Part shown: positions 1-7,402 of the stretch, in pieces
Position numbering within the stretch: position 1 is the stretch's first letter
How the letters are laid out: each line of letters opens with the position of its first letter
Source: JABEVB01 sp049965775
GTDB taxonomy: Bacteria > Planctomycetota > Phycisphaerae > WQYP01
Reading direction: 5' to 3'
NCBI GenBank assembly: GCA_049965775.1
Contig: JBMFVX010000090.1
Location: forward strand, 1 to 12,593
DNA: 12,593 nucleotides
The notes under the pieces: generated by a model
Database searches by the model: none
The model's input: only the letters and a program-made list of their open reading frames with translations
Told to the model about the DNA's origin: nothing
Translations under genes and position numbers: made by a program

Positions 1-1
1 C

Positions 2-79
2 CTGCCCGCAGCAACCATCGTGGCAAAGACAGCGGCGTATAGAATATCGCTGCACGCAGGGCAGCTTTTTAACGTGTAG
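2..79 (+). CDS. Possible 3' end of an upstream gene (partial)
   Basis: One frame is open from base 2 to a TAG at 77-79, giving 25 residues ending in HAGQLFNV. It could be the tail of a gene lying 23 bases before the ABC exporter and co-transcribed with it. The stretch is too short to assign to a family, and open frames of this length arise by chance. The same bases contain a weak terminator-like hairpin (49-70), a competing explanation. Confidence 0.22.
   Translation: MPAATIVAKTAAYRISLHAGQLFNV
49..70 (+). terminator. Weak terminator-like hairpin
   Basis: GCTGC (49-53) and GCAGC (61-65) pair around a 7-base loop and are followed by five T (66-70). The stem is only 5 bp, so this would be a weak Rho-independent terminator for a gene to the left, or chance. 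Confidence 0.3.
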
Positions 80-102
80 ATATTGTTAAGGTTTTTTACC
101 TG

Positions 103-2094
103 ATGAAATCCAGTCGCCAGCGCTTCGCCGAGTTTCGCGAAAAGGTTCGCAAAGGTCTTCTCACCGGCGATCGCCTGCGCGAGCCTGGCGCCAAGTATGA
201 AGAACCGCCTTCGATGGGCGGCCGCCATGTTGGACCTTCGTACGAAAAACACGAATTCAAATTCTCCCGCCGCCGCCTGCTGGGCGAGTATCGCCTGCTG
301 CTGCGCGGTTATTATGGCTCCATCGCAACGTTGCTGGCTGTGGTTGTCGTGCAGTCGCTTACCACACTTACCCCGCCCGTCGTGCTGAAACTGCTGATTG
401 ACAACGTTTTTGTCGGCAAGCCCCTGCCTTTGCTGGGGCTTAACCCCCAAAGCTCGCTGGCCCGGTGGCTCACCGGGCCGGCCGTGCATGGTCTGGAGTT
501 TCTGGTGCTCGCCCTGCTTGTGGTTGAGATTGTCGGCATCACGGCATCCTGGATGCGCCTGTTGGCCACTCAAAGGCTTAATTATCGCCTCGCCGGAACC
601 CTGCGGCAGCGACTTCTGGAACACCTGGCCACCCTGCCGCTGGCGCAGCTCGCCGACTACCGAACCGGCGGCATCATCAGCCGCATCATGGCCGACAGCG
701 ACCAGGTCGTCGGCGGCATACAGAATGCCATCATCAACCCGGTTGTGTCGCTGCTGCGCATGGCAATCATTCTCGTCATTCTCACGGCTACCGACTGGAA
801 GCTGTTCGTCGCGGCGGTGATTCTCATTCCGCCCATTATCGTCATTCATTTTTTTATCTTTCGCCGCCTGCGCCCGCTCTGGCGAAATATTCAGGACGAG
901 CGCAGCATTTTATCGGCTCGCGTGAGCGATATTTTTTCGGGTATTCGCGTGGTGCGCGGCTTTCGGCGCGAGCGCAGCGAACAAAAAGAATTTGCCGCCC
1001 GACAACACACGATGATCCGCAAGCAATATTACACCTCCGTGCTCGGTCGCCTGCTGGCCACCGGCTGGGGCATTTTTGTGCCCGCAATTACCATCCTCAT
1101 TTTGTGGTACGGCGGGCAACAGGTGCTTAACCATAAGTTGCAGACCGGCGATCTGGTTATGTTCGTAAGCTACAGCATCATGCTGCTTGGCCCTATCACG
1201 CAAATGATCGAATCACTTCAGGCCCTGCAGCAAAATATGGGCGCCCTCGACCGCGTAACCGATGTGCTCAGCCAGCCCTCGGACATGCCCGACAAACCCA
1301 ATGCCCTTGCACTGCATCAACCGGCCGGCCATCTCACGCTTCGCAACATCAGCTTTGGCTACAAGGCCGATCAAAATGTGCTCCACAACCTCTCGCTCGA
1401 CATTCCGGCCGGTGCTACGCTCGCCATTGTAGGCCCCAGCGGCAGCGGCAAAACTACGCTTGTTAACCTCATCGCCAGATTTTTTGACGTTCAGAGCGGA
1501 GCCATATTACTGGATGGCTGCGACATCCGCGACATTCGCCGCGACGATTACCGCCGCCTCTTCGGCATGGTGCTGCAGGATGTGTACCTATTTGATGGAA
1601 CCGTCGCCGATAACATCGCTTTTGGCCGCCGCCAGGCCACCCGACACGACATTATCGCCGCGGCGCGCCTGGCCAATGCCCATGAGTTTATTATGGAGTT
1701 GGAGAACGGCTACGATACGCCCATCGGCGAACGCGGTATGAAACTCTCCGGCGGACAAAAACAGCGGCTCTCCATCGCCCGGGCCATGCTTGCCAACCCG
1801 CACATACTCATTCTTGATGAGGCCACCAGCTCGCTGGATACGCAAAGCGAGCGCCTCATACAAAAATCGCTTCAGGAGCTTATGCGCGGACGCACCACCA
1901 TCGCCATCGCCCATCGCTTTAGCACCATCATAAGTGCCGACCGCATTGTGGTACTGGTAGACGGGCGCATTGTCGAGCAGGGCACGCACGAAGAACTTCT
2001 GGAAGCCGGCGGCATGTACCATGCCATGTTCACCCAGCAGTTCGACAGCCACCGCGACCCGACCCTTGAGCGCATCGAATGGGAAAAGGTATAA
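103..2094 (+). CDS. MsbA-like ABC exporter, fused permease and ATPase (663 aa)
   Basis: This is a half-transporter that would dimerise in the inner membrane and use ATP to flip or export a substrate; in this family that is often lipid A-core, other lipids or drugs. A hydrophilic, basic N-terminus of about 70 residues precedes a six-helix membrane domain (about 72-360). The ATPase domain (about 405-640) is complete: Walker A GPSGSGKTT at 444-452, Q-loop Gln492, signature LSGGQKQR at 548-555, Walker B ILILDE at 568-573 with catalytic Glu573, and H-loop His604. The length is slightly above the usual 580-620 residues because of the N-terminal extension. The ribosome binding site is weak (AAGG at 88-91, 11 bases before ATG). 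The nearby LptF/LptG pair makes lipid A flipping a reasonable inference, but substrate cannot be read from sequence, so I give no symbol. Confidence 0.93.
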   Translation: MKSSRQRFAEFREKVRKGLLTGDRLREPGAKYEEPPSMGGRHVGPSYEKHEFKFSRRRLLGEYRLLLRGYYGSIATLLAVVVVQSLTTLTPPVVLKLLIDNVFVGKPLPLLGLNPQSSLARWLTGPAVHGLEFLVLALLVVEIVGITASWMRLLATQRLNYRLAGTLRQRLLEHLATLPLAQLADYRTGGIISRIMADSDQVVGGIQNAIINPVVSLLRMAIILVILTATDWKLFVAAVILIPPIIVIHFFIFRRLRPLWRNIQDERSILSARVSDIFSGIRVVRGFRRERSEQKEFAARQHTMIRKQYYTSVLGRLLATGWGIFVPAITILILWYGGQQVLNHKLQTGDLVMFVSYSIMLLGPITQMIESLQALQQNMGALDRVTDVLSQPSDMPDKPNALALHQPAGHLTLRNISFGYKADQNVLHNLSLDIPAGATLAIVGPSGSGKTTLVNLIARFFDVQSGAILLDGCDIRDIRRDDYRRLFGMVLQDVYLFDGTVADNIAFGRRQATRHDIIAAARLANAHEFIMELENGYDTPIGERGMKLSGGQKQRLSIARAMLANPHILILDEATSSLDTQSERLIQKSLQELMRGRTTIAIAHRFSTIISADRIVVLVDGRIVEQGTHEELLEAGGMYHAMFTQQFDSHRDPTLERIEWEKV

Positions 2095-2298
2095 CGTCAG
2101 CGCCGCAGCGGCCCCACCACATTGCACACCTGTAACATCTTTTTTTTATAAAGAAGCACACCACCCGGTACTTCAGCCACCCGTCGCGGCAGCGCAATGA
2201 CCGCACCCCGCAAGCGCAGCACCGTTGAGGCAGGGACGCCGAAATCTCCCGACACTGGCCGGGACAGGTCTCTGTGGGCAGGAACCGACTATCGGGGT
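2095..2298. other. Convergent intergenic gap, no gene seen
   Basis: These 204 bases separate the ends of the ABC exporter (+) and the glycoside hydrolase (-). There is a run of eight T at 2138-2147 but no strong stem immediately before it, so I do not call a terminator. Small open frames here lack ribosome binding sites. Confidence 0.5.
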
Positions 2299-3696
2299 TC
2301 ACCTTTTCACGTTTGCACGCGGCGCGCACGCCGCGTGGTAACGGGCGATTTCGCGCCGGGTCAGGTTGACATATTCAAAGCCCCAGCCTCCGGCCCGCCG
2401 CGAACCGGGCGGTGAAAGCAGCGTTGGCTCCATGTCGTTGTTCAGGTTGTTGTCGTATTCATCCGGATGTTCAAACTCATTAAACTGGCACAAAAATAAA
2501 AACCGCGGTCGGTACCGTAGCGCCGCCCGCCATTGGGTACGGTATGTTTGGCCATAATTTTTGCCTCCCGCATCGGGCGCAAGCCAGTTATTCAGGCCAG
2601 GCCCGGGCGCATTGACGGCAGGGTAACCACACGCCACGGTCATTGCTTCAACTCCGTCCTGCTTGTTGCCATGAAAATAGGTTGGTTGCGGGTCTTGATC
2701 GTACCACGACCAGACGCCATAACGATTTTCGTGGGTCGTCTGCATCCAAGCGCCGACGTAGCGAATGGTAAACCGCGGGTCGTGCAGCTTGGGCGGCCTG
2801 GCAGATCGGGGGCCATTGAGATACAAATTCAGCAGCGGCTTGCCGCGATACTGCAAATACAACCCTTTGTACTTTGGATTTTCAATAAAGTGCTTGTAAA
2901 CATAGTTAAGCTGCGCGTCGTACCAGGGGCCGGTGTAGGGTGTTGTGTGGTTCATCCAATAGTTATGTTCCGGCCCCATCAAGAACACAATTTTTGGATG
3001 CTGCCGCATGTGCCGGTATAAATTAAAAAGCACCTTGTCGGCGGCAATACATTCTTTGGCGGCCGGCGATGGAAAGGGCTGCGTGAGGTTGTTGGTCCAA
3101 TCCACCTCCACAAAGTTAATTCCCATTTTATTAAACCACAGCGTCTGTTGCCGCAGGACGCGCGGGTCCAGCGAACTGTAGTGGCCGAGAACGGGCATGG
3201 CCTCCTCACGCCCCCACCTGGAATACCCCGGGCCGAACCATATCTCCCACTCCATGCCGATTAAATGATCGGGATCGGTAATAATGTTAAAGCTTCGCCG
3301 CTGGACCGTTACCAACACCGAATTTGAAACAGCGCCGCCGCCGGCGACGTTTATTTTGTTCGCTCCCACTTCAGGCAGCGGCAAGAGCAGATGTACCACG
3401 CCGGCCCGCGACGTGCGCTGCGGTGCGCACCACGCTTGGCCATTCACGCTGGCCCGCAGCCGCACGCCAACCGCAAACGCACCGGCGGCATTTTTCGCCT
3501 GCGCCGTAACCACAACGCATTGCCCATCAAAGACCCGGCGGTGGTTTACCGATAGGTCAATCGCCTTGACCGTTGCAGTCGCGGCAGCCGCGCTGGGCAC
3601 GCTGGCCGTCACAGCCGCATTCACACAACGGCCCGCAGGCATTGCGCCCGCAACCATAGCGCCTGCCAGCACGCAATAACAACCAAGTCGAAACAA
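2299..3696 (-). CDS. Secreted GH99-like (WbsX-type) glycoside hydrolase with N-terminal Ig-like domain (465 aa)
   Basis: This is probably a periplasmic or secreted enzyme acting on a polysaccharide; the substrate is unknown. A signal peptide occupies about residues 1-28 (hydrophobic VLAGAMVAGAMPAG). A beta-rich, Ig-like segment follows (about 45-135, ending NSVLVTVQRR), then a barrel domain to the C-terminus. The barrel carries features of GH99/GH71-like proteins: an early EIWFGPGY and GHYSSLDP region, then GINFVEVDW, and a late QFNEFEH...NDMEP block. Asn406-Glu407 and Glu423-Pro424 match the family pattern of an NEW motif followed by IEP; Phe replaces the usual Trp at 408. The start is TTG (3694-3696): AAAGGTGG lies about 8 bases upstream and the signal peptide begins there. 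Family membership is from motif resemblance only. Confidence 0.75.
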   Translation of the reverse strand: MFRLGCYCVLAGAMVAGAMPAGRCVNAAVTASVPSAAAATATVKAIDLSVNHRRVFDGQCVVVTAQAKNAAGAFAVGVRLRASVNGQAWCAPQRTSRAGVVHLLLPLPEVGANKINVAGGGAVSNSVLVTVQRRSFNIITDPDHLIGMEWEIWFGPGYSRWGREEAMPVLGHYSSLDPRVLRQQTLWFNKMGINFVEVDWTNNLTQPFPSPAAKECIAADKVLFNLYRHMRQHPKIVFLMGPEHNYWMNHTTPYTGPWYDAQLNYVYKHFIENPKYKGLYLQYRGKPLLNLYLNGPRSARPPKLHDPRFTIRYVGAWMQTTHENRYGVWSWYDQDPQPTYFHGNKQDGVEAMTVACGYPAVNAPGPGLNNWLAPDAGGKNYGQTYRTQWRAALRYRPRFLFLCQFNEFEHPDEYDNNLNNDMEPTLLSPPGSRRAGGWGFEYVNLTRREIARYHAACAPRANVKR

Positions 3697-3706
3697 TTAC
3701 CGGCCC

Positions 3707-3714
3707 ACCTTTCG
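3707..3714 (-). promoter_or_regulatory. Ribosome binding site fixing a TTG start
   Basis: On the minus strand, AAAGGTGG lies about 8 bases before TTG at 3694-3696. No ATG or GTG lies at a better distance, and the signal peptide follows directly, so TTG is the likely initiator of the glycoside hydrolase. Confidence 0.6.
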
Positions 3715-3766
3715 TAAAACAAACACACACAACGCGGTGCCGCCAATCGCCGGAAATGCGCCGCCG

Positions 3767-4013
3767 CTAACACGCAACGCTTGCTGCCAGCGGTTCATGG
3801 CGGCTCACAGCGCCAATGGCAATCGTATAGCGTCCGGAAGGAACCGTCCATTTATTCACGTTGCTGTCAAAGCGCCATCGCCTGCTGCGGCCGCACCGTC
3901 AATACGCAATCGCACCCATAAACCGGGGACCCCGGTTGCGGTTCCGCCGTTTGCGATCAGGATAGTGCTGCCATAGCGACGCCGGATAGGGCGACGCGCA
4001 AGGCGGGTCGCAT
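3767..4013 (-). pseudogene. Broken remnant of a secreted beta-sandwich (CBM-like or GH3 C-terminal-like) protein
   Basis: No single frame stays open, but three consecutive minus-strand pieces read as protein. An ATG at 4011-4013 begins a signal-peptide-like MRPALRVALSGVAMAAL that stops at 3957-3959. A second frame from about 3978 reads ILIANGGTATGVPGLWVRLR and stops at 3856-3858. A third (3871-3767) reads FDSNVNKWTVPSGRYTIAIG, then AVSRHEPLAASVAC before TAG. The last piece resembles the C-terminal fibronectin-like domain of GH3 beta-glucosidases; the middle piece looks more like a carbohydrate-binding module. The stop lies 70 bases before the glycoside hydrolase start, so it may once have been its operon partner. 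Two frameshifts, either real decay or sequencing errors, would explain it. It could also be chance. Confidence 0.35.
3921..3937. repeat. Perfect 17-base palindrome
   Basis: AACCGGGG (3921-3928) and CCCCGGTT (3930-3937) are exact reverse complements around one central base. It sits in the degenerate stretch between the glycoside hydrolase and lptF genes, so it could be an operator, a hairpin or a relic of coding sequence. Confidence 0.5.
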
Positions 4014-4027
4014 TATACCGCCTCGTG

Positions 4028-4056
4028 TTGACCTGCCGCCCGAATCCGCTTCAAAT
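4028..4056 (+). promoter_or_regulatory. Sigma-70-like promoter candidate for the lptF/lptG operon
   Basis: TTGACC (4028-4033) and TCAAAT (4051-4056) are separated by exactly 17 bases. The -35 matches 5 of 6 and the -10 matches 4 of 6 consensus bases. Transcription would start near 4063, leaving a leader of about 38 bases before the GTG at 4101. Confidence 0.45.
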
Positions 4057-4098
4057 AGGCTTGTTCGCCGGGCAGGCGGGCGCACAGGCAAGAGGTTA
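4046..4098 (+). repeat. Copy A of a short structured motif in the lptF leader
   Basis: CCGCT-TCAAA, then GGCGG, GCGCACAGGC, two variable bases and GAGG recur in the same order at 7058-7107. Here the bases can fold with GCTTGT (4059-4064) against ACAGGC (4084-4089, one G-U pair) and CGCC (4066-4069) against GGCG (4075-4078). The GAGG end overlaps the lptF ribosome binding site (AGAGG, 4091-4095). It may be a cis-regulatory RNA element or a small dispersed repeat. Confidence 0.4.
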
Positions 4099-4100
4099 TA

Positions 4101-5741
4101 GTGCTCAAAACACTTCATTGGTACATCATTCGCGAACTGCTGCGGATTTTTCTGCTCACCACGTCGGTGCTTACCACGCTGCTGGCGTTTGGCGGAACAT
4201 TTAAACCGCTTACAAAATCCGGCCTGGGCCTGTTGCAACTTATGCATGTGCTTTTCTACCTGATTCCGGCCATGCTCGCCTACGCCACGCCTCTGGCCGC
4301 GCTCTTTGCCGCCGTGCTGGTTTACTGGCGCATCGCCACCGACAACGAGGTCACAGGAGCGAGAGCCAATGGCATAAGCTTTTACTTTTTAATTTTGCCG
4401 GCGCTGCTCCTGGGCCTCACTGTTGGCGGCCTGGACCTTGTGCTGGTGGACTATGTCGTGCCGAGCTTTCTGCAGAAAAGCTCGCGTGCCATCCAGAGCG
4501 ATATCACCGATGTGCTGCTGCACTCGCTGGGGCAGCATCAGCCATTCCAGGTCAACAATCTTGTTGTATACGCCGACAAAGCCTACCCCATTGCCGTGCC
4601 CGCCAACGATGAGCCGCCGCCCGGTGCGGTTCGCAACATCATTCAATTGCAGGGCCTTGCGGCGACGGTGTTACGCGACAACCGCCCCACCTCCATCGTG
4701 CTGGCAAAAACCGCCAACGTCATAATTGACAAAATCCGCAAACTTAATCAGGTGCAGGTTGCGGTGCAACTTGAGGATGGCACCGCCTTTGACCCCAACA
4801 GCATCCGCCAAATTCGCGGAACCATCCGCTACCTGCCGCCCGATGGCAAACCCTACGTCATTGGTTCGCTGCTCGAAAATGAACCGAAGTTTTTTAACAA
4901 CGCCCGCCTGCAGCACCTTCGCAAAGACCCGTTGACATTTCAGCCCATCGCCAACCTCCAGGGCCGGCTGAGCCGGCTAAAAACCTTTGATGCCGTCACG
5001 CAGTATTATCTGGCGCATTTTAAGCCCATGCAGCCGCTGACGTTTACGCGCACCGATGGCCGGCTCATTGTGCTCGAGGCGCCCAAGGCACGCATCAATA
5101 AAAATCACGATCTGATATTCAGCCGGCAGGCCGCTGCCCGGGTGGTGGTTAACAAACTTGTTGACGGCCGGACGACAACAGCCTACTCCGCTGATGAAGC
5201 CGCGATGCACCTCGCCGCCGACGACGCCGGCAGCAAGAAAATCCATGGAGCCATCACGCTGTCGGGCAATATTCTCCTGCAAAATGTACTGCTGAAAACC
5301 GGGGCACATGCCGGCCCGGCACAAGTGGTTCTTGGGCCGCTCAGGGTGCCCACCGCCGCAGGCTCGCCAGTACCCAGCGATGCTCTGCCACCCAGCCCGG
5401 CGCAAAAATCCCTGGAATGGCAAATCACCCATCAGGTGCAGCATCTGCGCCACACCATTACTTCTGAACTGCAAAGCCGCCGATCCTTTGCGCTTTCCTG
5501 TGTTATTCTTGTGCTTTTGGGGGCGGCGCTGGGCCTGCTGCTCGAAGGGCGCAACCCGCTGGCGGTGTTTGTCGTGGGTTTTGTGCCAGCCATGCTGCTG
5601 GTGCTTCTTATCACCACGGGCCGCACCATGGTGGAACGCACCACCGGCTCAACGCTGCCGGGGGTTATGATCATCTGGCTGGGCAACGGCGTTATTTTAA
5701 TGTTGAATGTGTTTGTTTACAGCAAGCTGCTGCGCAAATAA
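4101..5741 (+). CDS. LptF/LptG family permease (YjgP/YjgQ), oversized (546 aa)
   Basis: This is an inner-membrane subunit of the LPS extraction machine (LptB2FG type), which passes LPS to the periplasmic bridge. Three helices (about 10-32, 48-75, 93-118) precede a long periplasmic region (about 119-460), and three helices follow (about 463-483, 488-508, 520-541), the 3+3 plan of the family. The cytoplasmic loop has RIATDNEVTGARANGIS at 77-93, a family hallmark where the permease contacts the LptB ATPase. Typical members are about 360 residues; the extra length is all periplasmic. The GTG start is supported by AGAGG five bases upstream. A partner of the same family begins 31 bases downstream. 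Whether it is LptF or LptG by descent cannot be decided here. Confidence 0.9.
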   Translation: MLKTLHWYIIRELLRIFLLTTSVLTTLLAFGGTFKPLTKSGLGLLQLMHVLFYLIPAMLAYATPLAALFAAVLVYWRIATDNEVTGARANGISFYFLILPALLLGLTVGGLDLVLVDYVVPSFLQKSSRAIQSDITDVLLHSLGQHQPFQVNNLVVYADKAYPIAVPANDEPPPGAVRNIIQLQGLAATVLRDNRPTSIVLAKTANVIIDKIRKLNQVQVAVQLEDGTAFDPNSIRQIRGTIRYLPPDGKPYVIGSLLENEPKFFNNARLQHLRKDPLTFQPIANLQGRLSRLKTFDAVTQYYLAHFKPMQPLTFTRTDGRLIVLEAPKARINKNHDLIFSRQAAARVVVNKLVDGRTTTAYSADEAAMHLAADDAGSKKIHGAITLSGNILLQNVLLKTGAHAGPAQVVLGPLRVPTAAGSPVPSDALPPSPAQKSLEWQITHQVQHLRHTITSELQSRRSFALSCVILVLLGAALGLLLEGRNPLAVFVVGFVPAMLLVLLITTGRTMVERTTGSTLPGVMIIWLGNGVILMLNVFVYSKLLRK

Positions 5742-5772
5742 TCCCCCAGGGCCTATTTTGAATCGGCAACGT

Positions 5773-6903
5773 ATGAAACTGGTAGATCGCTACATCATTC
5801 GCAACTTCCTGTTCAACTACCTGCTGGCATTTATGGTGCTGGTGGGTATGTATATTCTGCTGGACCTTATTGTCAATTTTGATCAGTTTACGCGTGCCAA
5901 CCCCGACGCCAGCCTCGGAGCCTGGATGTCGTTTTGGGGGCTGCTCGCCGAAATCACCAGCTTTTATATGTACCGCACGCTGGTTATTTTTCAGCAGATA
6001 TCAGGCGTTATACCGCTGCTGGCGGCAGGCTTTACCATGGTGCGCATGACGCGCCAGCGCGAGCTTACCGCTCTGCTGGCCAGCGGCGTTTCGCTGTATA
6101 GGCTCGCTGTGCCGATTATCATTTGCGCCATCGGTTTCAGCCTGCTAGTCGTGGTAGACCAAGAAGTGCTTATGCCGCGGTTCGTCGGCGAACTGCTTCG
6201 CTCTCACGGCAGCCTTACCGAGGCCGAGGTACAGCCCACGCCCATTTATTTTTTGCCGGAGAGCGACCACTCCCTGGTGCTGGCCTCGCGCTACAACCCG
6301 CAAAAGCGCAAGCTCTATCAGGTGCGCATCATCGAACGCAACAAGGCTGGTGTGCCCACTGCCCGCATCGTCGCCAAAACCGCCATCTGGCACAGCCATA
6401 TTGGCGAGGGCCTTATGCAGGGCGGCTGGGTCATGCACGATGTCATTCAGTATGATCAAAAGCACACCTTCGCACCGGACGAAACCCCGGTGCCGGTAAA
6501 GTCCATGGTGTACTACACACCGCTGAACCCGCACCAGCTGCGGCTTATATTTGAGAAAAAGGCCGTGGACTACCTCTCCACCGCGCAGGTAAACAACCTC
6601 ATGCTTAACAGCCCGCCCTCCACGCGTCTGCGCCTGCAGAAAATTATGTATGTGCGATTCTCGCAAATTGTGATGAATTTTTTGATGCTGCTCATCGGCA
6701 TTCCGTTTTTGCTGACGCGCGAACCCTCCAAGCTCATAGGCAATATGCTTTACTGCACCGCTGTTTCGGGCTTGTGTTTTGTGGCAACGTTTGTGTGCTT
6801 TCAGCTCGCGGGCACCGTGCTCTCGCCGTTGGTGGGCGCGTGGCTGCCGGTGCTGGTCTTTGCGCCCGTGGCCGTCGCCATGCTCGATTTGATTCAAACT
6901 TAA
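5773..6903 (+). CDS. LptF/LptG family permease, second subunit (376 aa)
   Basis: This is the likely partner of the preceding gene in the LPS export permease. Helices lie at about 13-34, 68-90 and 108-128, then a periplasmic beta-rich domain (about 130-290), then helices at about 297-315, 322-347 and 354-373. The cytoplasmic loop carries RMTRQRELTALLASGVS (91-107), the family coupling motif. Its length is normal for the family. I chose ATG 5773 because MKLVDRYIIRNFL is the usual N-terminus; an in-frame ATG at 5707 would overlap the previous gene and add unrelated residues. No clear ribosome binding site precedes 5773, so translational coupling to the upstream gene is plausible. lptB, lptC and lptA are not in the window. 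Confidence 0.9.
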   Translation: MKLVDRYIIRNFLFNYLLAFMVLVGMYILLDLIVNFDQFTRANPDASLGAWMSFWGLLAEITSFYMYRTLVIFQQISGVIPLLAAGFTMVRMTRQRELTALLASGVSLYRLAVPIIICAIGFSLLVVVDQEVLMPRFVGELLRSHGSLTEAEVQPTPIYFLPESDHSLVLASRYNPQKRKLYQVRIIERNKAGVPTARIVAKTAIWHSHIGEGLMQGGWVMHDVIQYDQKHTFAPDETPVPVKSMVYYTPLNPHQLRLIFEKKAVDYLSTAQVNNLMLNSPPSTRLRLQKIMYVRFSQIVMNFLMLLIGIPFLLTREPSKLIGNMLYCTAVSGLCFVATFVCFQLAGTVLSPLVGAWLPVLVFAPVAVAMLDLIQT

Positions 6904-7013
6904 GCTGCCAAAGCCTTCTCCAACCAAGCTGCATGGCACCCGGCATGGCCGCGCTCCGCCGCCCGACCCGCCGCCGCATGCTTATTCATAATTGCGATTT
7001 CTTTGGCGCGTAT

Positions 7014-7043
7014 TTGCAACCCAAGCCACCATAATGTTATATT
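7014..7043 (+). promoter_or_regulatory. fusA: Sigma-70-like promoter candidate upstream of fusA
   Basis: TTGCAA (7014-7019) and TATATT (7038-7043) are 18 bases apart, in an AT-rich patch that stands out from its GC-rich surroundings. The -10 matches 5 of 6 consensus bases. A start near 7050 would place the structured motif at 7056-7114 at the very 5' end of the RNA. Confidence 0.5.
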
Positions 7044-7055
7044 AGTAAGCTCGTT

Positions 7056-7114
7056 TACCGCTCAAAGCGCCCGCCGATGTAAGGCGGAGCGCACAGGCGC
7101 GAGGCTAAGCGGCA
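7056..7114 (+). ncRNA. Structured leader element, copy B of the shared motif
   Basis: CCGCT (7058-7062) pairs with AGCGG (7107-7111) as a closing stem, possibly extended by flanking GTT and AAC. Inside, GCGC-CCGCC pairs with GGCGG-A-GCGC (nine pairs, one bulged A) around a seven-base loop, leaving ACAGGCGCGAGGCTA unpaired. The stretch from GGCGG to GAGG (7083-7104) matches copy A before lptF. I do not recognise a known riboswitch or ribozyme consensus. It may be a cis-regulatory RNA, the start of a small RNA, or a mobile repeat. Confidence 0.35.
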
Positions 7115-7166
7115 ACGTTTGCACAGGATTGTAAGAAGGTGAAACTGCTTATAGATATTCACTAAG

Positions 7167-7201
7167 CCCATGCCGAGGCCGATTTTCGACCCGGGCATGG
7201 G
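7167..7201 (+). promoter_or_regulatory. Strong hairpin in the fusA leader
   Basis: CCCATGCC (7167-7174) and GGCATGGG (7194-7201) are perfectly complementary. A second, imperfect stem (7177-7182 with 7186-7191) closes the top. No T-run follows, so this is not a standard terminator; it may be a regulatory or stabilising structure. Confidence 0.45.
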
Positions 7202-7402
7202 TTGAAACATCGGCCCGGTGCGGTGGAGTGTGACCCCAGCAGCCGGTGCCCGCGAGAAACGCCCTTCCCTGGCATTGCCGCCTCGGAAATGCAGGACGCT
7301 TCTGGCGGGCATTGTGTTTACCCGACTCGTAACACTCGCCCGTCGTTGAGCTATACCCGACAAAATCTGATTTTTACGAACCCGTTTTTTGAGGAAACCT
7401 TT

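Larger units (their letters stand above)
6904..7402 (+). other. Long intergenic and leader region before fusA
   Basis: About 500 bases contain no convincing gene. They hold a promoter candidate (7014-7043), a shared structured motif inside a closed stem (7056-7114), a strong hairpin (7167-7201) and the fusA ribosome binding site. If that promoter is used, the fusA transcript has an untranslated leader of about 350 bases. No terminator for the lptF/lptG operon is obvious in the first 100 bases. Confidence 0.6.

Noticed and set aside
2138..2147. Eight-T run as terminator of the ABC exporter
   Set aside because: No stable stem immediately precedes it.
5707..5772. Upstream ATG start for the second LptF/LptG gene
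   Set aside because: It would overlap the previous gene and add residues unlike the family; ATG 5773 gives the normal N-terminus.
6145..6939. 264-codon minus-strand frame across the second LptF/LptG gene
   Set aside because: It is the antisense shadow of a well-supported membrane protein gene, with no recognisable domain or ribosome binding site.
7139..7165. Eight-codon leader peptide (VKLLIDIH) ending one base before the hairpin at 7167
   Set aside because: The arrangement resembles attenuation, but eight open codons are expected by chance, the start is GTG, the peptide has no run of a regulatory amino acid, and the hairpin lacks a T-run.
7202..7402. N-terminal extension of EF-G from 7202
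   Set aside because: The frame is open, but the residues are not EF-G-like and the ATG at 7403 has a good ribosome binding site and the standard N-terminus.
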